Source of the DNA: an uncultured Monoglobus sp.
GTDB taxonomy: Bacteria > Bacillota > Clostridia > Monoglobales > Monoglobaceae
Direction of reading: 5' to 3'
Assembly (NCBI GenBank): GCA_947630505.1
Contig: CANRHV010000017.1
Span: 1 to 45,580 of the forward strand
DNA: 45,580 nucleotides
Below, piece after piece: positions 7,930-17,900 of this stretch. The notes beneath the pieces are model-generated. The model was not told where the DNA came from. It saw nothing but the letters and a program-made list of their open reading frames with translations, and searched no databases. The position numbers and the translations under genes are program-made. Numbering within the stretch: the first letter of the stretch is position 1; every line of letters starts with the position of its first letter.

Positions 7930-8808
7930 ATGAAAGACAAAAAGGCTTTATCCGTCGCGATGATCCTGGCGGCAGCGACGGGCTGGGGACTTATCGGCGT
8001 GTTTTCGCGGCCGCTTGACGCGCGCGGACTGAGCCCGATACAGATAACGTTTACCAGAAGTCTGATCACCGCCGCGCTGATGGGGCTGTTTCTTTTGATA
8101 AAAGACCGCTCGCTGCTCAAAGTGCGGCTCAGCGACTTTTGGATGTTTCTGGGCAGCGGTCTTTTGAGCATAGTGTTTTTTAACGTGTGCTATTTTCTGA
8201 CGATCGAGCGCACAACCCTTGCCGCGGCATCGGTGCTGCTATACACCGCGCCATGCTTTGTCATGCTGATGTCCGCCGCGTTTTTCAAAGAGAAGATCAC
8301 GGCGCAAAAAATAATCGCGCTGGTCCCCGCCTTTGCGGGCTGCGCGTTGGCAAGCGGATTCACGGGCGGTCAAATCGGCATTTTCGCGCTGATGACCGGA
8401 TTAGGCTCGGGCCTCGGCTACGCCCTGTACAGCATATTCGGCAAGGCCGCGCTCCGCAAATACTCACAGTACACGATCATATTTTATACCTTCGCCGTGG
8501 CCTCGCTGGGACTGCTGCCTTTTTCGGGACTGCCCCATATCGCCTCGGTTATCGCGGGCGGGGGCGCGCCCGCCGCGCTGGGTCTGGGCGTGTTTTCAAC
8601 GTTTTTGCCGTTTGTACTCTACACAGGCGGCCTCGCCAATATCGACGCGGGCAAGGCGTCGGTGCTTGCGTTCGCCGAACCTATGGTCGCCACGGTAGCG
8701 GGCATTCTTATTTTTCACGAATCCCTGACAATAAAAAACGCGGCAGGCATTATACTGATCTTCGCCGCGATAGTGCTGCTTAATACCAACGTAGGGACTA
8801 GGAAATAG
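7930..8808 (+). CDS. EamA/DMT-superfamily transporter
   Basis: A 292-residue inner-membrane protein with about ten hydrophobic helices in two EamA repeats (roughly 8-135 and 145-285), the drug/metabolite transporter layout. The N-terminus has ATGWGLIGVFSRPL, typical of the first EamA helix, and the second repeat has FAEPMVATVAGILIFHE. Substrates of this family (metabolites, amino acids, drugs) cannot be read from sequence. It has its own promoter and a GAGGAGG ribosome-binding site. Oddly, the last five codons and the stop lie inside a short dispersed repeat (8790-8825), so the native C-terminus was probably replaced by repeat insertion. Confidence 0.9.
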   Translation: MKDKKALSVAMILAAATGWGLIGVFSRPLDARGLSPIQITFTRSLITAALMGLFLLIKDRSLLKVRLSDFWMFLGSGLLSIVFFNVCYFLTIERTTLAAASVLLYTAPCFVMLMSAAFFKEKITAQKIIALVPAFAGCALASGFTGGQIGIFALMTGLGSGLGYALYSIFGKAALRKYSQYTIIFYTFAVASLGLLPFSGLPHIASVIAGGGAPAALGLGVFSTFLPFVLYTGGLANIDAGKASVLAFAEPMVATVAGILIFHESLTIKNAAGIILIFAAIVLLNTNVGTRK

Positions 8809-8825
8809 GCACTAGGGACTAGGCC
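8790..8825 (+). repeat. Dispersed ACTAGGGACTAGG-type repeat, left copy
   Basis: Composed of GGGACTAGGAAATAGG followed by CACTAGGGACTAGG. A near-identical copy lies in opposite orientation at 19459-19496, on the far side of the giant gene. The left copy provides the end of the EamA transporter coding sequence. Confidence 0.75.
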
Positions 8826-8837
8826 GGGCCGCCCGTT

Positions 8838-8890
8838 TGCCTCGCCCCTTGGGGAGAGGTGTCAGGCGTAGCCTGACGGAGAGGGGTTAA
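8838..8890 (+). repeat. REP-like palindromic element, copy 1
   Basis: The element begins GCCTCGCCCCTTGGGGAGAG, has an inner GTCAGGCGTAGCCTGAC hairpin and ends GGAGAGGGGTT. Related copies lie at 19326-19373, 19393-19440 (inverted) and 22840-22900. The outer and inner parts are each palindromic; the inner hairpin differs between copies, as is common for mobile REP elements. Confidence 0.8.
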
Positions 8891-8926
8891 CATAGTGATT
8901 AGCAATTAGCGAATAGTAATTAGCAT

Positions 8927-8964
8927 AAAAGAACCAACGCCGGGGGGTGGCGTTGGTTCTTTTT
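8927..8964. terminator. Strong bidirectional terminator after the giant gene
   Basis: AAAAGAACCAACGCC (8927-8941) and GGCGTTGGTTCTTTT (8949-8963) form a 15-bp stem with A/T flanks on both sides. It sits 7 bp after the stop of the leftward giant gene and also blocks rightward read-through from the transporter. Confidence 0.9.
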
Positions 8965-8970
8965 GTTGTC

Positions 8971-11900
8971 TTATCTTTCGGGATTTGTGTATCTTATAAG
9001 CATTACCGCGGTTTCGGCTCGGGTTATATCGGACGCGGGTCTTAGGGTGTTGTCCTCGTATCCGTTTATAATTTCTTTGCTGCACGCCCAGGCCATGGCT
9101 GTTTGCGCGTATTCCGAAACATTGCCGCTGTCGGCGAATCCCGAAATGTCCGCGCTCGCGCTGACGTCCTCTCCGAGCTGCTTTGAGTACCTCCAGAGTA
9201 TCGCCGCCGTCTGCTCGCGGGTCACAGCGTCATTCGGGCCGAAGGTTCCGTCGCCGTAGCCCTCGATCACTCCGGTCTTGGTTCCCCATGTTACTGCCGA
9301 GGCGTAATACTCGTTCGGGTCAACGTCGGAATATATCGGCTCCGCCGCGGACTCCGCGCCGTCCAGTCTGTTCAGTATGCAGACAAACATTCCGCGGGTC
9401 AGCGTGTCGTTCGGCGCGAACATTGTGTCGGTCTCGCCTGTCATAAGTCCCAGACTGTATATCTCGGAAACCGCCTGATAGTACCAGTCGCTCGGGTTCA
9501 CGTCCGTGAACGGCAGACCGCTGTCAGCGGCGGGCGCTAAGGTCGGCGCTGTCGGCTGTTCGGGGCTTGTCGATCCCGAAGCATCCGGAGCCGTCGTTGC
9601 CGCGGGCGTCGCAGTTGCGACAGCGCCTCCGGTTGAAAATCCCGAGCTGCCTGTCGAGCCGCCGCCGTAGCTCGGCCTTGAGGTTTGAGTCGGCGCTATT
9701 GTGGGCTCGGTCGTAGGAACAGCTGGAGGCTCCGTTGTGGGAGCGTTCGTTGGCTCCGTCGTGGGAGCGTTCGTCGGCTCCGTTGTGGGAGCGTTCGTCG
9801 GCTCCGTCGTGGGAGCGTTCGTCGGCTCCGTCGTGGGCGTTGTCGGTTCCGTTGTGGGTGTTGTCGGTTCTGTTGTGGGAGCGCTTGTCGGCTCCGTTGT
9901 GGGAGCGTTCGTCGGCTCCGTTGTGGATGTTGTCGGTTCCGTCGTGGGAGCGTTTGTCGGCTCCGCTGTGGGTGTTGTCGGTTCCGTCGTGGGAGCGTTC
10001 GTCGGCTCTGCTGTGGGTGTTGTCGGTTCTGTTGTCGGAGCGTTCGTCGGCTCTGTTGAAGGCTCGCTTGACGCTGCCGCCGAGGGTTCCGGCTCGGTCG
10101 AAGGCTCAGCCGAAGTTGCGGGTGCGCTAGTCTCAGTCGGCTCAACAGTCGCCGAAGGCTCGGGTTCGGTCGAAGGCTCAGCCGAGGCCGAGGGTTCGGG
10201 TTCGGTTTCGAATCTGTATGGGTCGTTCGGGTCTCCCGTGCCCGCCGCAAAGTCCGCGGACGCGTCTAAGTAGAACGCGGGGCGCACTCCGACGTAGGAA
10301 AGATCGGCGCTGCCGCCGCCTATTCTGCCCGGCGAGTAAACATAGCGCACGTCATATCCGAGATCGGTGAGCGGTGTGCGCAGCCAGTAATGCCATTTTT
10401 CGCCTGCTTCCGGTCCGCCCTCTCGCTTATACTCGTTGTTTTCGACGCACTCGGTCGTGGGCTCGCCTATATAGTAATCCTCGCCCAGAACGTCGCCGTT
10501 GTTGTAAACCGCGCTCAGCTGTTTCACATCGAGCAGGAACATTCTGTCTGTCACGTATTCGGCGTAGGCGCTGTCGAAATTCGCCGCCAGCTTTTCTATC
10601 TCGTACTCGTACCGATGCGGTTCGGTTCCCATCGTCGCCATACCCGCGTCATATTCGGGAGAAGCCAGTATGGATTTTTGATTTACCGTCTTTATCGCGC
10701 TCAATTCGGCCTGCGTGAAGTTCGTTAAGAATCCGGCCTCTTGGTCGTAGGCGTTAAAGCCGCTCCATACATGGTCCTTATCGGGCGGATTTCCGCAGAG
10801 CCAATCAACATCGCCCGCGGCCGCTTCGGAATTAAGCCATGAGCGCATATTGCTGTCGGCCCAGTAGTTGGAGGCTCCCGACTCTCTGTAAGGATTTCGG
10901 CTGTGTGAGCCTGCGGCGGTAACCGCGCCGCCCGCCGCGTCAAGCGGCTTGAGGCAGATTATCTTATCCGCCAGCATAAGCGTGCCGTTTTCGTCCGTGT
11001 CAACGCATCTCCACAGGATCGGCGCGCCGTAATACGTGCCCATCTGTAGGTAACTGCCCAATTTGACGCTTCCGGGCTCCGCTGTCGCCGAGGGCTCCGG
11101 CGTGCTTGTCTCGATCGGCTCCGTTGTCGCCGAGGGCTCGGGCTCGGTTGATGCTGCCGCCGAAGGTTCGGGTTCGGTCGAAGGCTCGGTTGATGCTGCC
11201 GCCGAGGGCTCGGGCTCGGTCGAAGGCTCGGTTGTGGGAGCGTTTGTCGGCTCATTTGTAGGTTCCGCCGTGGGCTCAATTGTAGCCGTGGGCTCGGGTG
11301 TGTCAACGGGTCCCGGCGGAACGTCGGTGTACAGCGTTACCGTTCCATCGTACAGCTTAATGTCCGCGTTGGCGTGATCCGTCATTGTCACCGTCACGTC
11401 GCTGATCGTTATGTTGTAATTTCCGTCAGGCGCGTCTTCCTTTGCTCTTAACTCAAGCAGACATATCTCGTCGTTGAACGGCACTTCTCCCGAGCAGCGT
11501 ATCGTCACGGATCCGTCGCCGACAACCGCCGACATCGCAGCCGCGATTTCCTCGGCCGCCATAACCGACACGAAATCAAACCTTTCGCTGTCGTAGTTTA
11601 TCGTCAGCTTATAGTCCGAAACATTGCTGTCCGCAAACATGTATACCGGTATATACGCATCCTCTCCGGCTTTGCAGTCAACATATCCGGGCGTCAGCAG
11701 CACGCCTTCGGTCCATGTGCTTCTAACCGTGTATGTCGCCTCGGACATGCCGCTATATTTCATGCCTTTCTTGACCGCGATCGCCTTTATCGTCGTGTCC
11801 CCGGTTATCGCGATTCCTCCGTTATACAGTTTTGCATTCTCAGAGGTCAGCTCGTCCTCGGTAGTGTAATATATTTCGGCCCCGTCAATAGAACATGTAA

Positions 11901-14900
11901 AAGTTACTATTGTTCCGGCGTCCACTTCTCCCGAAGGGTAGCTGAATCTCGGCGCGCTTACGGTTTTTACCTCAATAGTCTTTTCCGCTGTGCCGCTTGG
12001 CGTCATACCGTCTTTATACGCAATAGCCTTGACGGTCTTTGTCTCGCTCAGCGTAAACGTCTCGGAGTAGATCGGGCTGTTTTCGTCGGGCTCGCTGCCG
12101 TCGGTCGTATAGTGTATTTCTGAGCCGTCCGTCACGCACGAAAGCGTCACTTTCTTTCCGACATAGTAATCAGCAGCGTTTATCAGAGGTGTCTCCACCG
12201 TTTCGGGAGGAGCCGCGGGCGCGATCACATTGACGGTAAACTCGGCAGTTTTGCCCTCGTATGTGACTGTTATAGTCTGCTCTCCCGCCTGATTGGTAAT
12301 CTCGCTTATCGTATAATCTTTTATCTCTTCCGTTGTGTTATTGTTGTAGCTCGCGGTAACAATCATTCCCGTGGTGTCAAGCTTTTCGCCCAAGGTGTAC
12401 TCCGGTCTGTCGGGCAGCTGTGTTATCTCTATTCCCGTGACGGACTTCGCTTCAACCGTTATATCAAACGTGTCCGTAAAATCTCCGTATGTAACTGTCA
12501 CGGTATGCGTGCCGATCTCCGTTGTGTCAAATCCCGATAACTTGTAATCGGTTATCTCTACTGTGGAGCCATCCGAGTAAACCGCCTCAACCGCAAGTCC
12601 GCTTGTGTCAAGTGGCGTGTCCTCAACAACCATTGTATTGGTCGGCTCTGATGCGATCTGTATTCCCGTAATCGTCAATTTAGGTATCGTCTCGGTCACC
12701 GTGCCGTACTCGGAATTATTATACTCCTGTGAGCCGTCGCTGCTTGATGTGGGCTCGGTCCTTGTGCCCTTTTTCCAGAAGTCTGTAGCAGCGAGGGTCG
12801 GCAGCTCTTTTGTCTCGATATTATCGCAGCCCAAGCATTGTCTTTCTGCTGTTCCAGTTGTGTTTTGTGTCGGCTCTTTTGTTATATTCCACTCGCCGTA
12901 TTTATGATGTACTATGAAATCATCATACGCCTCGGCCTCGGAATAGACCTCGGTTTCCGGGAATATTGCCTTTATCGTATATTCGCCCGCGGTTATCGGG
13001 GCATCTTCCGAATAAGTCGAATCGTCGGCGTCTTTTGCCTTAAACATATATGTCACGTCCTCGGTGCCGCCCGCATACATGGGTATCGGCAGCTGCATTC
13101 CCAGGCATCCGCAATAGTAGTCGGGCATTACCACTGTCGGTTCGTCGCTTCCCTCAATTATGCTCGCCGGGAATTCAAGCGGAACATCTTGTTTTGATTC
13201 CTCAATGCTGTAATACTCCTCATCGTCTCCGAAAAGCATAGTCTCGGTGATATTCACGGTTTTGTATTCGCCGACTTCAGCCGAGGGGAACTCTCCCATC
13301 GCTATGGCGTAAACATCATCCTCATAGGCGTTCAGCGGTATCAAAAGGATATCGGCGTCGGGAGTTTCGTCATACGCCTTGCTGAGGGCTATCGTCGCGT
13401 ATTCGATCGGCTTTTGTTTCATAACCACAGTTATCTCATCACTGCCGCTGCCCGACAGATTCAGGCTGCCGCCATACTCCGCGCGTATTTTGTTTTCGCC
13501 TATGGCAAAGCGCTTATCCGCCGTCGTCACAAGCGTCGCGCTGCCGCTGTCTCTGGTTTGGTTGGTGTATTCAACATCGGCTGTGCCCAGCAGAGTATTG
13601 CCAACATAGAAGTTAACCGTGTCGGTCACCGCCGCGAGACTTATGCCCGAATCGGCTCTTGAAACTTGGGCCGTCAACGTCAGGGGTTCGCCGTAGGTCA
13701 CCTCTTGGTCGGCGGTGGTCTCAACATAAGATGCCCTCGTCCTGATCGACAGTCTGACAAGCAGCTCAACGTCATTTGTTCCGTATTCGTCAACGCTCAT
13801 AAGCGCGAGGCCGGGCTCGTTCTCTTTAGCTGTTATCCTAATGTTGTACTCGCCCATAGTCAGACCCTTGGGGATAAGCATAGTGCTGCTTCCCGTTATT
13901 ATCGCTCCGGTCCTGTCGTCGTCTGTTATCGTGTAGGTGAAGTTTCCTTTGGATGAAACTTCATTTTTTGCATAGGATATATAATTGTCAAGATCAACTG
14001 TTATCGCGGGATCGTAGCCCTCGTCGGCCTTGAGTTTTATTACATCGCTCTCGCCTCCGAATTTCACTCTGCCTATCGGGTACAGCGTCAGGTCCTGCGT
14101 CACCTGCGTCTGAGTGGTAAATTCATCGTAAGGCTCACTCTCAGTAGTTGACCATTTTTCAAATATCTGTACATCGTTCTCCGAGGACAGTTCGGGAAGC
14201 GTTATCGTGCCGCCGTAGTTCACATACTGCGGCGCAAATATCGCGTCGGTGCTGCCCGCATTGAACCCTACCTTGTATACCTGTTTGTTTATGTCGCTCG
14301 TAAGGACCGGGTGCTCATCTGTTCCTATGGTCTGGCCCCATATCGGGCCGGCGCCGCCATTTTGGAGCAGATGCGCAACCGAGCCGCTCATGAGCTCATC
14401 AACGGTCTTGGCTTCGGGACTTCCCGAACCGCCCGAACCGCCTACTCCGCTCGGGGCCGTACCCTCGAGGTAATAGCAGTTGGTCGCTTTGCTGTCCGGG
14501 CTTCCGCTACCGCCCGCTATAGCGCCGACATAGGCCGGTCCGCTGACGTGGCCTAAGCTCAAGCTGTTGCTGATATTGGAGGCCGCCAGATTGTTGAGAT
14601 CTTTCTCAAACGAGCCGACGATTCCGCCTGTTTTCACGGCGCTTTTTCCGTTGGTCCAAACATCACATTCATTCAGGCAGTTTTCAATAGTTCCGCCCTC
14701 GATACAACCGATGATGCCGCCCGAAAAATCTCCGCCGTTGACCGAACCCGAAACGGCCAGGTTTTTGACCATTCCGCCTCTGACAACTCCGAACAGGCCG
14801 GTGTATTCGCCGCCGTTTACGTAAAGTCCGCTGATGGTGTGTCCGCCGCCGTCGAATATGCCTTTGAACGGGTGCTCATAGTCACTGCCGATAGACGTCC

Positions 14901-17900
14901 ATGACTCTTTGCCCTCGCCGTATTTCTCAGACAGGTCGATATCGTTCGTAAGTTTAAAGTATGCGCTGCGTGCTCCGTCGTTTACATATTCCCTGACTGA
15001 TTCAAGCGTGTCAAGATCGGGGATCTCATACGGAACATCGAGCGTGCCGTTTCCATTTATTCCGATCTCGGGATTTATGATAAGAATCGGCCTTCCCAAA
15101 ATCGGGCTTTGTTTCCAAGAGTATTCTCCCAGCGTTCCGGCCAAGCTCTCAAATTGCCGCTCGTCTTGCGCCGTTATACCGGAGTCGTCTCCGGAGCCGC
15201 ACGCGCTTTGGGCCGCGGTGCTCAGATAATATACGTTCTCGCTGTTGTTTGCGCTTGAAATTCCGTAAACAGCTCCGACGTTTGTGTTTCCCGTGACCGC
15301 GCCGTAATTATAACTATTGGCGCAGCGCGCGCTGCCGTCCGACAAAACGGTGTCGATCTCCCGATTTCCCGCTATGCCGCCGATATTTTCCTCACCGGTG
15401 ACGGTTCCCGCGTTATACGAGTTTATAATTCGGCCGGTGTCGTGTCCCGCGATTCCGCCCACGTTTGTTTTTCCGCTTACCGCGCCTATGTTGTATGTCT
15501 CCATTATGAAGTCTAACGGATTGTTTTGATAGAATCCCGAAATTCCGCCCACGCTGTCTTTTCCGTCAACCTTGCCGCTGTTCGCGCATGATCTTATCCC
15601 AAGAGCGTAGGTGCCGAAGGCTGCGATGCCTCCCGTGAAGTCCCCGCCGTGAATATCACCGCTGTTGCTGCAGTCGGTTATATAAGACAGACTTACCATG
15701 TCCGCGTATCCGACTATGCCGCCCGTATAAAGCACGCCCGAGACGTTGTTATTGTTTGTGCTGTTTTCTATCGCCGCATCAGATGCGTGCGTATAATAAT
15801 ACCCCGCTATGCCGCCGGTGTTTTCACCGATGCCCGTGATCGTGCCCCCGCCCGCTATATAGCAGTTTGTTATTTCAACATTTTTCGCGCTACCTACGAT
15901 GCCGCCGACATTTTTGCCGCCTGTAACGTCAACCTCCGTAAGCAAATAGCTGTTTGAGACAGTCTCGTTTTCGCTCGATCCCGTGATACCGCCGACGTCG
16001 TCTCCCTCGCCGCTCACAGAGCCGCCGACTCCGCAGCTTATCATAACGCCGTTCGCGGCGCGGCCTGTGATGCCGCCGACCTCAGCCTTGCCGCTGACTT
16101 CGCCGGTGCTTTGGCAGCTCTCAACCACCGCCGTCGCGGCTTCTCCGGCGATGCCGCCGATATAATTGCCGCCTTTGATCGCGCCCGAATTTGTGCAGCC
16201 GCCTATCGCGGAGCTGTTTTCTAAGCTCTCCTCGGGATTCTCGGCCAAGGCTCCGCCGTTCATGTTTCCGGCAATCCCGCCAACGTGATCGCCGCCGCTG
16301 ACCGCCGCGCCGCTCTCGCAGGCAGTGACGCCGCGCGATACCGCTCCGCCGCCTGTGCCTATTTCGCCGACGATTCCGCCGACGTAATTGCCCTTCGCTG
16401 TGATCGAGGATGTAATGTTTTCGTAATTTTCATGCACGGTGCAGACCGACAGCAGGTTGTTTCCGTATTTTCCGACGATTCCGCCGACGTAGCTTCCATC
16501 CGCGTTGATAGTCACGGCGCTGCCGCAAAGCGACAGAGTGCCCAAGCATTCGCCCGCGATTCCTCCGACGTAATCTCCGTGGGGTATATCGGAGGGGTCG
16601 CCTACACTTACGATCCTGCCGTTTGCGGTAATGTCACCGGCGGCAAAGCAGTTGTACATCTGACCGTCGCATTTGCCCGCGATGATGCCCGCATAATCAG
16701 CGGTGCATTTTATTGAGCCCGTAACCGACAGATTCATAACGGTTCCGCTCTCGCCGATGCTCCCGAACAGGCCTTGACATGGGGAGTTTCCGCTCAAGGG
16801 GTTAAATAAGAAACCAAATAATGACGCGCTGTCGCTTATGTAAAGCCCGCTTATCTTGTGTCCGCCGCCGTCGAGCGTGCCGCGGAACGGTACAGAGCTG
16901 CTGCCGATGGGAGTCCAGGACGTCTTGCCCCTGCCGTATGTTGACGACAGGTCTATATCGTTTGTTATTCTGAAATACTCGCCCTCTCCCTTACCGCTGT
17001 TTATATAATTGCGGAAGCGCTGAAGCGACGCGGCGTCCGAAATTATCCACGGATCTTCATCGGTGCTGCCGCCTCGGAAAGTCGTTTCGGGATTTTCGCA
17101 AAGTATCGGCCTTCCCAAAGACGTCGAGTTTGCCCATGTGACTTCGCCGGTGTCTCGGTTCAGCTCGGCCGCCAGATTTTTGAATTCGTCCTCCGTAATC
17201 ATCCAGCTTCGAATATCGGGAACGACAACGGCGCGGTAGGTATAGGCGGGTCTTGTTTCCTCAAGACAATAGCAGTTCTCTATCACCGCGGAGTCGGCCT
17301 TCCTGCACGCGATGCGCCCGAACAGCCCATCGCCTATGTCCAAATTATAATAGTATGAGTTAGACATCTTAGAGCCGTCTTTCATTTCGAAAACGAGCCC
17401 TCCCGAAAAGCTTGCATTATCGGGTTTTCCAATGCTGTAGCAATCCGATATCTCGCCGCCGTTTTCGAGAATTCCGACAATGCCGCCCGTCCACCCGCCG
17501 CTGCCGCACCTGAAATATACGTCGGTATAGCAATTCGTGATCTTTCCGTAGCATGTGCCCGCGATGGCGCCCAATTCATAATCTGTGTGATCTGTGTCAT
17601 CTTTGGCGATCGTTCCCGACACGCTCAGCCTGGTGACCGTGCCTTCGCTGCCTATACATCCGAACAAACCCCGAGGGAAGAATTCGAAATAGTCGGGCGT
17701 AAACTCACCGAGTCCGCTGATCCTGTGGCCGTTGCCGTCGAAATGCCCGTTAAACGGAGTTTTGATCATGCCTATCGGAGCCGTCGAGTTCCCTAATATC
17801 GACATATCGATATCGGCGTCAAGACGCACGTATTTTCCCGTGCAGTCGTTGCCGTTGTTGACATAATCTCTAAAATGCGCGAGGGACCTTGCGTTTTTAA

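Noticed and set aside
9700..10068. Regular 24-bp repeats resembling a CRISPR array
   Set aside because: Units are directly tandem with no unique spacers and encode an octapeptide linker in frame.
9701..10273. A 190-residue rightward frame rich in Val/Gly opposite the SLH protein linker
   Set aside because: It is the antisense reading of the repetitive Thr/Pro-rich linker, with no start signals; the leftward giant frame is uninterrupted and has recognisable domains.
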